Positions 33,848 to 42,357 of a stretch of 64,000 bases of DNA are shown here, in pieces. The DNA lies in NCBI RefSeq assembly GCF_031456495.1, contig NZ_JAVDUW010000001.1, positions 1,426,001 through 1,490,000 of the forward strand. The letters run 5' to 3'. This DNA is from Pedococcus sp031456495 (lineage in GTDB: Bacteria > Actinomycetota > Actinomycetes > Actinomycetales > Dermatophilaceae). The notes below the pieces were generated by a model that was not told the origin of the DNA, made no database searches, and saw only the letters and a program-made list of their open reading frames with translations. A program made the position numbers and the translations under genes. Every line of letters begins with the position of its first letter. Position 1 is the stretch's first letter.

Positions 33848-35774
33848 CGCGGGCAAGACCAGCCTGACCGAGCGGATCCTCTACGAGGCCGGGGTCCTCG
33901 ACCACCTCGGGAGCGTCGACACGGGCGACACGCAGACCGACTCGCTCGACCTCGAGCGGCGCCGCGGGATCACGATCCGCTCCTCCGTCGCCTCGTTCGA
34001 GTGGGACGACACCCTCGTCAACCTCCTCGACACCCCCGGTCACTCCGACTTCGTGGCCGAGGTCGAGCGCGCCCTCGCGGTGCTCGACGCCGCCGTGCTC
34101 GTCGTGTCCGCCGTCGAGGGGGTGCAGGCGCAGACGCTCGTGCTCATGCGGGCCCTGCAGCGGCTCCGCCTGCCCGCCCTGCTCTTCGTCAACAAGCTCG
34201 ACCGCGCCGGGGCCGACCCGGACCGGGTGCTCGCCCAGGTCGCCGAGCGCCTCACGCCCGGCGCGGTGCCCCTCGGCGTGGCGGACGCGCCGGGAGGCCG
34301 CGCCGCGGCATACGAGCCGTTCCCCCTGTCCCGCGCGGAGCGGGCCGACCTGCGCGCCCGCACCCGCGCCGGAGAGGTCCACCCCGTGGTCTTCGGGTCC
34401 GCGATCACCGGCGTCGGCGTCCGGCCGCTGCTCGACGCGGTGAACGACCTCGTCGCGGACACCGCCGTCGACCCGTGCGGGGAGCCCGCGGGCGTCGTCT
34501 TCAAGCTCGAGCGCACGCCGACCGGGCAGCGGCGCACCCTGGTGCGGATGACGGGCGGCACGCTGTGGGTCCGGGACCGGGTCATCCTGTCCGGCGGCGG
34601 CGTGGGCGGTGGCGACGGCGCGGGCGGCGGGCGTGACGGCAGCGCGGGCGGCGCCGGTGAGCGGGTCACCGGGCTCGAGGTCTTCGAGCCCGGCGGCCCG
34701 AGACCGGCCGACGCCGTCGGTGCCGGCCGCATCGCCGTGCTGCGGGGCCCGGCGGGCGCGCGCGTCGGGGACACGTTCGGCCCGAGCCGGCACCGGAGGT
34801 ATGCCGTCGAGCTGGCCCGACCGAGCCTGGAGACCGTCGTCGACCCGGTCGACCCCCGTGACCGGGGGCGACTGTTCACCGCGCTCACCGAGCTCGCCGA
34901 GCAGGACCCGCTGATCGACCTGCGGCTCGACGACGGGCGCGGCGAGGTCGCCGTGTCCCTCTACGGGGAGGTGCAGAAGGAGGTCATCGCGGCGTTCCTG
35001 GCGGAGGACCACGGGGTGCGCGCGTCGTTCCGCCCGACGACGCCGGTGTGCGTCGAGCGGGTGGTGCGCCCCGGGTCCGCCCACCGGGTCATCGACGTGG
35101 CGCCCAACCCCTTCCTCGCCACGGTCGGGCTGCGGGTCGAGCCGGCCGAGGTCGGCAGCGGTGTGGAGCTGGGGCTCGAGGTCGAGCTCGGCTCGATGCC
35201 GCCGGCGTTCTTCACCGCGGTGCGCGAGGGGGTGCAGGCCACCCTGGCCGAGGCCGTCCACGGCTGGGCCGTCCCCGACTGCCGGGTCGTCGTGACGCAC
35301 TCCGGCTACTACCCGAGGCAGAGCGCGATGCACGCGACGTTCGACAAGGCGATGTCGAGCACGGCGGCCGACTTCCGCAGCCTGGCGCGGCTCGTGCTCG
35401 CCGAGGCGCTGGTGCGCGGCGGGACCGTGGTGTGCGCGCCGGTCCACCGGTTCGAGCTGGAGGTGCCGCAGGACCTGCTCGGCGCCGTCCTGTCCGAGCT
35501 GCCGCGCCACCGCGCGGTGCCGCTCGCGACCCGGGTCGCCGGCTCGTCCGCGACGGCGCCTGCCGTGCTGACGGGCCACGTCCCCGCCGAGGAGGTGCAC
35601 GGGCTGCAGCAGCGGCTCCCCCACCTGACGCGGGGCGAGGGCGTGCTCACGACCGTGCTCGACCACTTCGGGCCCGTCGTGGGGCCGCCGCCGGAGCGGC
35701 GTCGGGCGCAGCCCGACCCGTTCACCCAGATCCGCGACTGGGGCCGCGTCTCCCGCACCTGGCCGGCCGGGTGA
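33810..35774 (+). CDS. Tet(M)/OtrA-like ribosomal protection GTPase
   Basis: 654-aa translational GTPase with EF-G-like domains. G1 AHVDAGKTSLTERIL (about 10-24), switch RRRGITIRSSVASFEW, G3 LLDTPGHSDFVAEVERAL (about 71-88), G4 FVNKLDRAGAD (about 127). Domains IV-V include HSGYYPRQSAMHATFDKAMS and the APVHRFELEVPQDLLGAVL strand. It removes tetracycline from ribosomes in known members; chromosomal actinobacterial homologues are not all proven resistance factors. A Gly-rich insert (about 264-287) is unusual. TTG start supported by the family's conserved MRTL N-terminus; no strong ribosome-binding site. Confidence 0.85.
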   Translation: MRTLTVGVVAHVDAGKTSLTERILYEAGVLDHLGSVDTGDTQTDSLDLERRRGITIRSSVASFEWDDTLVNLLDTPGHSDFVAEVERALAVLDAAVLVVSAVEGVQAQTLVLMRALQRLRLPALLFVNKLDRAGADPDRVLAQVAERLTPGAVPLGVADAPGGRAAAYEPFPLSRAERADLRARTRAGEVHPVVFGSAITGVGVRPLLDAVNDLVADTAVDPCGEPAGVVFKLERTPTGQRRTLVRMTGGTLWVRDRVILSGGGVGGGDGAGGGRDGSAGGAGERVTGLEVFEPGGPRPADAVGAGRIAVLRGPAGARVGDTFGPSRHRRYAVELARPSLETVVDPVDPRDRGRLFTALTELAEQDPLIDLRLDDGRGEVAVSLYGEVQKEVIAAFLAEDHGVRASFRPTTPVCVERVVRPGSAHRVIDVAPNPFLATVGLRVEPAEVGSGVELGLEVELGSMPPAFFTAVREGVQATLAEAVHGWAVPDCRVVVTHSGYYPRQSAMHATFDKAMSSTAADFRSLARLVLAEALVRGGTVVCAPVHRFELEVPQDLLGAVLSELPRHRAVPLATRVAGSSATAPAVLTGHVPAEEVHGLQQRLPHLTRGEGVLTTVLDHFGPVVGPPPERRRAQPDPFTQIRDWGRVSRTWPAG

Positions 35775-35856
35775 GGTGGCATTCCCCACGGGGCGTCCTG
35801 AGGAACCTCCCAGCCGGCTCACAGCCGCGGATTCGGGCGAGACCGGCCGCACCGCA

Positions 35857-35862
35857 TACCCT
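35857..35862 (+). promoter_or_regulatory. Candidate -10 element for leaderless DedA mRNA
   Basis: TACCCT fits the TANNNT -10 pattern and ends 6 bp before the GTG at 35869, exactly where transcription would start at the start codon. No ribosome-binding site precedes that start, which supports a leaderless transcript. No clear -35 box. Confidence 0.4.
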
Positions 35863-35868
35863 TGACGG

Positions 35869-36561
35869 GTGATGGCTCCCTCGCTCGGCCCCAACTGGAT
35901 GGACCCCCAGTGGCTCCTCGGGCAGTTCGGCGCGCAGTTCTTCTGGGTCAGCGCGGCGATCGTCTTCGTCGAGTGCGGGCTGCTCTTCCCGATCCTGCCA
36001 GGCGACTCGTTGCTCTTCGCTGTCGGCCTGTTCATCGCCGAGGGCTCGATCAAGGTCAACATCGTCCTGGCCTGCATCGTCCTCAGCCTCGTCGCCTTCG
36101 CCGGCAACGTCGTCGGGTACGAGATCGGCCGTGCCGTGGGCGCGCCCCTCTACCAGCGCGACGGCCGCGTCCTGAAGAAGAAGTACTTCGACGACACGCA
36201 CGCGTTCTTCGAGAAGTACGGCGCCAAGGCCCTGGTCATCGGCCGGTTCGTGCCGATCGTGCGTACCTTCATCACCGTGGTCGCCGGTGTCGGCCGGATG
36301 GACCGGCGGCACTTCTTCGTGTGGTCGGGTGTGGGTGCCGTGCTGTGGGCCACGAGCGTGACACTGCTCGGCTACTTCCTCGGCAACGCCTTCCCGATCC
36401 TCAAGGACCACCTCGAGGCCGCGATCCTCGCGATCGTGCTCGTCTCGGTCATCCCGATGGCGGTCGAGATCGTCCGCGCCCGCCGCGGTCGCACGGCGAG
36501 CGAGGAGATCCTCGACGAGGCCGGCGAGGCCGCCCGCGACCTGCGCGACCAGGCCTACTGA
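35869..36561 (+). CDS. DedA family membrane protein
   Basis: 230 aa with 5-6 hydrophobic helices. Family signatures: VECGLLFPILPGDSLLFAVG (about 33-52), FAGNVVGYEIGRAVGAPLY, and the motif ALVIGRFVPIVRTFITVVAG (about 123-142) with the conserved Arg residues. DedA proteins are now linked to undecaprenyl-phosphate or phospholipid recycling across the membrane. The start is GTG at 35869 or ATG at 35872. Confidence 0.9.
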   Translation: MMAPSLGPNWMDPQWLLGQFGAQFFWVSAAIVFVECGLLFPILPGDSLLFAVGLFIAEGSIKVNIVLACIVLSLVAFAGNVVGYEIGRAVGAPLYQRDGRVLKKKYFDDTHAFFEKYGAKALVIGRFVPIVRTFITVVAGVGRMDRRHFFVWSGVGAVLWATSVTLLGYFLGNAFPILKDHLEAAILAIVLVSVIPMAVEIVRARRGRTASEEILDEAGEAARDLRDQAY

Positions 36562-36593
36562 GCCCTCCCGCCAACGTCGGACTGTGCCGGTGA

Positions 36594-38114
36594 CTACTCG
36601 GGGCTGTTGACCGTGTCGCGGCCCGTCCGGACTCCGGTCGTCACGCCCTCGTACATCACGTGCGCGACCAGCCCCTCCCGGGCGTGCGGCAGGTTGTGGC
36701 AGTGGTCCATCCAGATGCCGGGGTTGTCGGCCACGAACGCCACCTCGTAGGTCTGGCCGCTGCGGACCTCGAGCGAGTCGGTCCACCACGGGCTCCCGGT
36801 GGCGCGTACCCCGTCCCTGGCCAGCACGACGACGTGGTGACCGTGCAGGTGCATCGGGTGCGTCTCGCCCGAGGAGTTGGCGATGCGCATCGTGGCGACG
36901 TCGCCCGGCGACACCATGAACATCGGGACGGAGGGGTACAGGTGCCCGTTCACGGTCCACCACACCCCCGGTCGCCCGCGGACGAAGCCCGGGCGCCGGC
37001 CGATGGCGTACTCGAACCGGCGGTCCGCCCGGCCCGGGTCGAAGCCCAGCGGCGCCGGCGTGCCGTACGACAACAGGTCGACGGTGTCGCGGGGTGCGCG
37101 GGTCGCCGTCCCCGAGCTCCCCGCCGGCCCCAGCACCACGGCGGCGCCGCCCACCTCCACCCGTACCGCGCTCCCGCCAACGGGCACCGGCACGGCGAGG
37201 TCGACCCGGCCACCGGCGGGGACGACCACCGACCGGCCCGAGACCGGGGTCGGCCCGTGCACGTCGGTGCCGTCGACGGCCACGACCCGGTACGCAGCCC
37301 CGGAGACCCAGACCGGGACGATGCCGTTGTCGGTGTTGACGACCCGCACGCGGGCGACCGCACCCGGGCGGACCACCACCGGGACGGCCCCCGTGCGACC
37401 GGCGACGGTACGCCGCCCGGCATACAGGTGGGTCAGGGCGAGGACGTCCGCGTCCTCGGCGACGCCCTCCCGCGGCAGCACGACGACGGCGCCGAGCAGC
37501 CCCTTCACGACCTGCTCGTGCGAGACCTGGTGCGAGTGGTACCAGTACGTGCCGACCTGGCGCGCGACGAACCGGTAGGTGTGCGACTGGCCCGGCCGGA
37601 CGGCGTCCTGGGTCACGCCGGCGACGCCGTCCTCGGCGTTCGGCACGTCGATGCCGTGCCAGTGCAGGGTGGCGCCCCCGGGGACCGACTCGTTGACGAA
37701 CGTGACCTGCACGAGGTCGCCCGCCCGCGCCCGGACCGTCGGCCCGGGTGTGGTGCCGTTGAGCGTGTACGCCGCGACCGGGGGTCCCGACCCGAACCGC
37801 ACCCGCTCGGCGCGGGCGGTCAGCGTGAGCGCGACGTCGGGGGCCCGGCCGGTGTCGGGCTCGACGATCGCGCGCACGTCGCGTCCCGTCGCCGCGAGCG
37901 CGCCCGGCCCGTGCCGGTGCGCCGGTGCCGGGCCACCGCCGTAGTCGGGCGTGCCCATCCGGGCGACCGAGAAGCTGGCCGGCGCGAAGCTGGCCACCCA
38001 CATCCACCCGAGCGGCACGACGACCGCGGCCGTGGCCAGGAACGCGACGGCGAGCCGGACCCGCCGACGGCGGGCCCGGTCGCCCACGACCTGCGAGGAC
38101 TCAGACGGCGACAC
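36594..38114 (-). CDS. Membrane-anchored multicopper oxidase
   Basis: 506 aa. One N-terminal transmembrane helix (RLAVAFLATAAVVVPLGWMW, about 20-39) then a cupredoxin oxidase facing outward. All four copper-binding stretches are present: TLHWHGIDVP (about 150), YWYHSHQVSHE (about 190), GETHPMHLHGHHVVV (about 416) and MDHCHNLPHAREGLV (about 468), the last with the type-1 Cys. Domain 2 is short. Candidates for its role are copper detoxification or oxidation of phenolics/metals. It follows, with a 14-bp overlap, a small membrane protein that is probably its partner. Confidence 0.92.
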   Translation of the reverse strand: MSPSESSQVVGDRARRRRVRLAVAFLATAAVVVPLGWMWVASFAPASFSVARMGTPDYGGGPAPAHRHGPGALAATGRDVRAIVEPDTGRAPDVALTLTARAERVRFGSGPPVAAYTLNGTTPGPTVRARAGDLVQVTFVNESVPGGATLHWHGIDVPNAEDGVAGVTQDAVRPGQSHTYRFVARQVGTYWYHSHQVSHEQVVKGLLGAVVVLPREGVAEDADVLALTHLYAGRRTVAGRTGAVPVVVRPGAVARVRVVNTDNGIVPVWVSGAAYRVVAVDGTDVHGPTPVSGRSVVVPAGGRVDLAVPVPVGGSAVRVEVGGAAVVLGPAGSSGTATRAPRDTVDLLSYGTPAPLGFDPGRADRRFEYAIGRRPGFVRGRPGVWWTVNGHLYPSVPMFMVSPGDVATMRIANSSGETHPMHLHGHHVVVLARDGVRATGSPWWTDSLEVRSGQTYEVAFVADNPGIWMDHCHNLPHAREGLVAHVMYEGVTTGVRTGRDTVNSPE

Positions 38115-38586
38115 GCTGCTCGGCGGACTCCGGGACCACCTCGGTGCGCCGGGTCACCCGGGCCACGCGGATGCCGGTCCAGGCCGCCGTCGAGAACAGC
38201 GCGAGCGCGTTGATGCCGTGCAGCGCGCCGAGGACGGCCACCGAGTGGCCCAGCAGCCCGAGGGTCACCTGGAGCACGACGAGGCCGAGCACCGCGAGCG
38301 CGAAGACCACGCCGCGCGGCACCTTGGCGAAGAACGAGGCGACGACCAGGAGCAGGGCGAGGGCGGGGATGACCATCATGCCGTTCATGCCGTGGAAGAC
38401 GAACGCCTTGAACTCGGCGAACGGCGCCTGGCCGGACTCGAACGCGTTCTCGAAGGTCGCCTTGGCGACGACGCCGCCGTCCTCCACCCACAGGCCGAGG
38501 CCTGCGTCGCCGTAGACGATGAACATCGCTTGCACGGCGACCTCGAGGGCGACGAGGAACGCCAGAACTCGGTAGACGGTGCGCAT
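38101..38586 (-). CDS. Four-helix membrane protein upstream of the multicopper oxidase
   Basis: 161 aa with four hydrophobic segments: VYRVLAFLVALEVAVQAMFI, VIPALALLLVVASFFA, GVVFALAVLGLVVLQVTLGL and VAVLGALHGINALALFSTAA. Conserved-looking His residues (VFHGMNGMM, LLGHSV, ALHGINAL) sit at helix ends and could bind metal or heme; this resembles DUF6220/cytochrome-b-like small membrane proteins. The 14-bp overlap with the multicopper oxidase suggests a joint role, perhaps copper or electron handling. Function not known. Confidence 0.65.
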   Translation of the reverse strand: MRTVYRVLAFLVALEVAVQAMFIVYGDAGLGLWVEDGGVVAKATFENAFESGQAPFAEFKAFVFHGMNGMMVIPALALLLVVASFFAKVPRGVVFALAVLGLVVLQVTLGLLGHSVAVLGALHGINALALFSTAAWTGIRVARVTRRTEVVPESAEQRVAV

Positions 38587-38600
38587 GGGTATCCCTCCAG

Positions 38601-38659
38601 CGCGCGGCAGGCGTGCTGCGGAGACACGCGTGGGCTGCCGCGCGGGACCATGGTCCCGC
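38601..38659 (-). promoter_or_regulatory. Hairpin plus 18-bp palindrome upstream of the oxidase operon
   Basis: CGCGCGGCAG (38601-38610) pairs perfectly with 38635-38644, with GCGTG/CACGC inside. Overlapping its end is the perfect 18-bp palindrome GCGGGACCATGGTCCCGC (38642-38659). The pair lies after the response-regulator gene and 15-73 bp before the membrane-protein start, so the first may terminate the two-component operon and the second may be an operator. The symmetry is certain; the roles are inferred. Confidence 0.5.
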
Positions 38660-38715
38660 CGGGCCGCGGCACCGGGATCCGTCGTTTGGGCTAGGCCGCG
38701 GGGGCCGTCGCCGGG

Positions 38716-39342
38716 TCAGAGCTCGATGAGGCCGGCGCGGTATGCCGCGGTGACGGCTGCCGTCCGGTCGGTCACCCCGAGCTTCTCGAACGACCGCAGC
38801 AGGTGCGTCTTCACCGTGGCCTCGCCGATGTGCAGCTCGCGCCCCACCTCCGAGTTGGACAGGCCCCTGGCCACGCACCGCAGCACCTGCGTCTCGCGGT
38901 CGGTGAGGACGGGACCGGCGGGGGTCCGCATCCGGTGGGCGAGCCGCGCCACGACGGGTGGGGCGAGGACCGTCTCGCCCCGGGCAGCGCGCCGGATGGC
39001 GTCGGCGAGGGTGTCGCGGGGCGCGTCCTTGAGCAGGTAGCCGGTGGCGCCCGCCTCGACCGCGCGGACGATGTCGGCGTCGGTGTCGTAGGTCGTGAGC
39101 ACGAGCACCGCGGGTCCGTCCTCGTCGGCGCGCAGCCGGGCCGTGGCCTCGGCGCCGTCGACACCCGGCATCCGCAGGTCCATGAGCACCACGTCGGGGC
39201 GGTGCCGCCGGGCCTGGGCCACCGCCTCCTCCCCGTCGGAGGCCTCGGCGACGACCTCGACGTCCTCGAGGTCGGACAGCATCGCCACCAGACCCATCCG
39301 CACGACGGGGTGGTCGTCGACCACGAGCAGCCGCAGGGTCAT
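38716..39342 (-). CDS. NarL/LuxR-family response regulator
   Basis: 208 aa. The receiver domain begins LRLLVVDDHPVVRMGLVAML with phospho-acceptor Asp in DVVLMDLRMPGVDG (about 54), Thr in VLTTYDTDADI and Lys in YLLKDAPRDTL. The C-terminal LuxR HTH is LTDRETQVLRCVARGLSNSE, VGRELHIGEATVKTHLLRSF. ATG overlaps the histidine-kinase stop by 4 bp. Probably controls the ABC exporter in the same operon. Confidence 0.93.
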   Translation of the reverse strand: MTLRLLVVDDHPVVRMGLVAMLSDLEDVEVVAEASDGEEAVAQARRHRPDVVLMDLRMPGVDGAEATARLRADEDGPAVLVLTTYDTDADIVRAVEAGATGYLLKDAPRDTLADAIRRAARGETVLAPPVVARLAHRMRTPAGPVLTDRETQVLRCVARGLSNSEVGRELHIGEATVKTHLLRSFEKLGVTDRTAAVTAAYRAGLIEL

Positions 39343-40574
39343 CGGGGCACCTCCACCCGCACCCGCGAGCCGCCCCCAGGGGTGCTGTCGACCTCGAACC
39401 GGCCACCGACCTCCGCGGCGCGGGCGGTCGCGCCGTCGAGGCCGTACCCCGAGCGGTCCTGCCCGCTGTCGAAGCCGACGCCGTCGTCGGTGACCTCGAG
39501 CGACACGGCCTCGCCCTCGGCATACCGCAGGCGCACCTCGAAGGACCGGGCGCGGGAGTGGCGGCGCACGTTGGCCAGGCTCTCCTGGGCACTGCGCAGC
39601 AGGACGACCTCGGAGTTGGCGGGGAGCACCTCGGGGACGCCGTCGACGACGAGGCGCCCGGTCATGCCGCTGCCGTCGGCGACGGCGTCGACCAGGCGCC
39701 GGAGCGCCTCGGCCAGCGTGCGCGACTGCAGGTGGCCGGGTGTCGTCTCGGCGACGATGAGGCGGGCCTCGGCGAGGTTCTCCGCGGCGGTCTGCTCGAT
39801 GACGCGCAGCCGCTCGCGAACGACGTCGAGGTCGCCGCGCTCGAGGGCGGACTGCGTCGCCCGGGTGAGCGTCACGACCGAGGTGAAGCCCTGGGCGAGG
39901 GTGTCGTGGATCTCCCGCGAGATGCGCTCGCGCTCGGCCGCGACGCCCTGCGCACGCTCGACGGCGGCGAGCTCGTCCTGGGTGCGGCGCAGCTCGTCGA
40001 TGGTCCGGGCACGGGTGTCGGCCTCGCGGATGATGCGGTCGATGAACAGGCCGAGGGTGAGCGAGAGCACGAGCATGATCGCCGTGCTGATCGCGATGCC
40101 GACGAGCTCGTCCCCGGTGCGCGGTCCCTGCCACAGCCGGGCCAGGCCGATGCCGACGACGGCCAGGACGACGGCGGTCGCGGCCCGGTTGCGCGGCAGG
40201 CTCGCCCACGTCTGCGGGAAGAGCCCGAAGGTGAGGATCCACGCGGTCCCGGTGCCGTCGAGCGCCATGAGGGCGACCATGAGGACCCAGGCGAGCGTGA
40301 CGTAGGTGAGGGCGGCACGCGACTGCTGCTCACCGAGCCCGCGACGACCCCAGACCGCGTATGCCGCGGCGATGCCGACGACGCAGCCGAGCTGCCACCC
40401 CAGGTGCGGCTTGGCTTCCGCGAGCATGACGACCACGGTCGTCGCGACGAGCACCGCGAAGAGCACGTGCCACCACACCAGCTGGCGGCGCCACATCTCG
40501 TCGAGCTGGTGGGAGGACGTCCCCGGCAGCGGCGCGCAGTCCTGCTGGGCGGCTGCGGGGTCGGGCGCGCTCAC
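39339..40574 (-). CDS. NarL-type sensor histidine kinase
   Basis: 411-aa membrane sensor with about six N-terminal helices (residues 30-190), a coiled linker, and a HisKA_3 domain with His in ERERISREIHDTLAQGFTSV (about 233). The HATPase domain ends DDGVGFDSGQDRSGYGLDGA. Little is outside the membrane between helices, so it may sense the membrane itself, as kinases beside ABC drug exporters often do. GTG start; 38 bp after the ABC permease stop. Confidence 0.9.
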   Translation of the reverse strand: MSAPDPAAAQQDCAPLPGTSSHQLDEMWRRQLVWWHVLFAVLVATTVVVMLAEAKPHLGWQLGCVVGIAAAYAVWGRRGLGEQQSRAALTYVTLAWVLMVALMALDGTGTAWILTFGLFPQTWASLPRNRAATAVVLAVVGIGLARLWQGPRTGDELVGIAISTAIMLVLSLTLGLFIDRIIREADTRARTIDELRRTQDELAAVERAQGVAAERERISREIHDTLAQGFTSVVTLTRATQSALERGDLDVVRERLRVIEQTAAENLAEARLIVAETTPGHLQSRTLAEALRRLVDAVADGSGMTGRLVVDGVPEVLPANSEVVLLRSAQESLANVRRHSRARSFEVRLRYAEGEAVSLEVTDDGVGFDSGQDRSGYGLDGATARAAEVGGRFEVDSTPGGGSRVRVEVPR

Positions 40575-40612
40575 GGTGCCATTGTGTCGCGCCGGCGCGG
40601 GAGCGGGAGCGC

Positions 40613-41422
40613 TCACGTGGTGCCGCGCTTCGTCCACCGGAAGGTGCGGACGCAGACCAGCAGGCCGACGAGCAGCCAGGCACCGAGCACCAGGGCGGTG
40701 CGCCCGTGCTCCCACGTGCCGGCCATCTCCTGCGTCTGCCAGTCCTGGGGGAAGAACACCGACCGCATGCCCTGGGCGATCCACTTGAGCGGGAACACCG
40801 CGGCGACCTGCTTGAGCCACTCCGGCAGGTCCGTGAAGGCGAAGTAGACGCCGGAGATGAACTGCAGCACCAGCGTCGGCGCGATGACCGTCGCCCCCAC
40901 CGAGCGGGCCGACGTCGCCAGCGAGGAGTACGCGATCCCGAGGACGGTGCCGCCCGCCACGCCGAGCAGGAACACCCAGAGGAAGGTGAGCCAGTGCCCC
41001 GCGTCGGTCGGCAGCTGCACACCGAACGCGACCCGCGCCACGCCGACCAGCAGCACGAACTGGGCCAGCGAGGTCGACGCGACCAGCCCGACCTTCCCGA
41101 GGAAGTACGACAGCGGCGGCATCGGCGTGGACCGCAGCCGCTTGAGCGTGCCGTCATCGCGCTCGGCGGCGACCGACAGGGCCATCGACTGGAAGCTCGT
41201 GAGCATCACGCCCGCCGCCGCCATGCCAGGCAGGAAGAACCGGGCCGCGTTGACCCCCACGGCCGCGGCGTCGCCGTGCTCGAAGCCGGGCCCGAAGATC
41301 ACCGAGAACATCGACAGCATGAGGATCGGGAAGGCGAAGGAGAAGAAGACCGCCTCCTTCTCGCGGAAGTACGTCTTCAGCTCCAGGACGCTGCGGTCCC
41401 AGCCGATGGCGAGCGCGTTCAC
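40613..41422 (-). CDS. ABC-2 type transporter permease
   Basis: 269 aa with six transmembrane segments and the ABC-2 pattern: WDRSVLELKTYFREKEAVFF at the start, RDDGTLKRLRSTPMPPLSYF in the first cytoplasmic loop and FISGVYFAFTDLPEWLKQVA before the last helices. This is the DrrB/YadH-like exporter type. GTG/ATG overlap of 4 bp with the ATPase gene. The substrate is probably a drug or lipid. Confidence 0.9.
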   Translation of the reverse strand: MNALAIGWDRSVLELKTYFREKEAVFFSFAFPILMLSMFSVIFGPGFEHGDAAAVGVNAARFFLPGMAAAGVMLTSFQSMALSVAAERDDGTLKRLRSTPMPPLSYFLGKVGLVASTSLAQFVLLVGVARVAFGVQLPTDAGHWLTFLWVFLLGVAGGTVLGIAYSSLATSARSVGATVIAPTLVLQFISGVYFAFTDLPEWLKQVAAVFPLKWIAQGMRSVFFPQDWQTQEMAGTWEHGRTALVLGAWLLVGLLVCVRTFRWTKRGTT

Positions 41423-42324
41423 CGGGAGACCTCCAGGTCGGGCGTGACGTCACCGGGCGCGGCACCGGGGGCCGTGCCCGCGAGGTGGGGGGCGATGAGC
41501 GACAGGTAGGTGTCCTCGAGCGACGGCCGCGTGACCGTGAGTGCGGGGACCTCCCCGCCGAGGCGGGCCGACAGCCGAGCGACCAGCTCGGTCGGGGTCG
41601 ACGTCCGCTCGGTGTGGCGCTGCCCGCCCGGCTCCTCCCAGGTGACCGTCGCCTCGGAGACGGCACGACCGCCGAGGTTCGCGGGAGTGTCCAGGGCGAC
41701 CATCCGGCCGCCGGCGATGACACCGACGCGGTCGGCCAGGTGCTCGGCCTCGTCGAGGTAGTGCGTCGTGAGCAGGATGGTGGTGCCGTCGCCGGCGAGG
41801 CCGGAGACCAGCTCCCAGAAGTCGCGGCGGGCCTGCGGGTCGAACCCGGTGGTCGGCTCGTCGAGGAACAGCAGCTCGGGCGAGCCGACGATGCCGAGGC
41901 CGACGTCGAGCCGGCGCCGCTGGCCCCCGCTCAGCCTGCCGATGCGGTCGTCCGCCTTGTCTGTGAGCCCGACCGCGTCGAGAACGTCGTCCACACGCCG
42001 GGGCGTCCGGTACACCTTCGCGGTGCTCGAGAGCGCCTCGCGCGGGGTCAGCAGGTCCAGTCCGGTGGAGGTCTGCAGCACGATGCCGATCCGGTTCCGC
42101 CAGGCCAGCCCGGCGCCCTCCGGGTCCTCGCCGAGGACCTCGACGGTGCCGCCGTCCCTGCGCCGGAAGCCCTCGAGGACCTCGACCGTGGTCGTCTTCC
42201 CGGCGCCGTTCGGCCCCAGCAGGGCGAAGACCTCGCCGCGGCGGATGTCGAGGTCGAGGCCGTCGACGGCGGCTCGGGTGCCGTACGTCTTGCGCAGTCC
42301 GGTGACGCGGATCGGGGAGTCCAT
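41419..42324 (-). CDS. ABC transporter ATP-binding protein (DrrA-like)
   Basis: 301 aa: Walker A LLGPNGAGKTTTVEVLEG (about 35-52), Q-loop VLQTSTGLD, signature RLSGGQRRRLDVGLGIVGSP and Walker B LLFLDEPTTGFDPQARRDFW, His switch TILLTTHYLDEAEHLA. C-terminal regulatory extension as in daunorubicin-type exporters. First gene of an apparent four-gene operon: ATPase, permease, kinase, response regulator. Confidence 0.93.
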   Translation of the reverse strand: MDSPIRVTGLRKTYGTRAAVDGLDLDIRRGEVFALLGPNGAGKTTTVEVLEGFRRRDGGTVEVLGEDPEGAGLAWRNRIGIVLQTSTGLDLLTPREALSSTAKVYRTPRRVDDVLDAVGLTDKADDRIGRLSGGQRRRLDVGLGIVGSPELLFLDEPTTGFDPQARRDFWELVSGLAGDGTTILLTTHYLDEAEHLADRVGVIAGGRMVALDTPANLGGRAVSEATVTWEEPGGQRHTERTSTPTELVARLSARLGGEVPALTVTRPSLEDTYLSLIAPHLAGTAPGAAPGDVTPDLEVSR

Positions 42325-42357
42325 GGCTCCACCCTGCCGGGGTCGTGCCGGCGTGCG

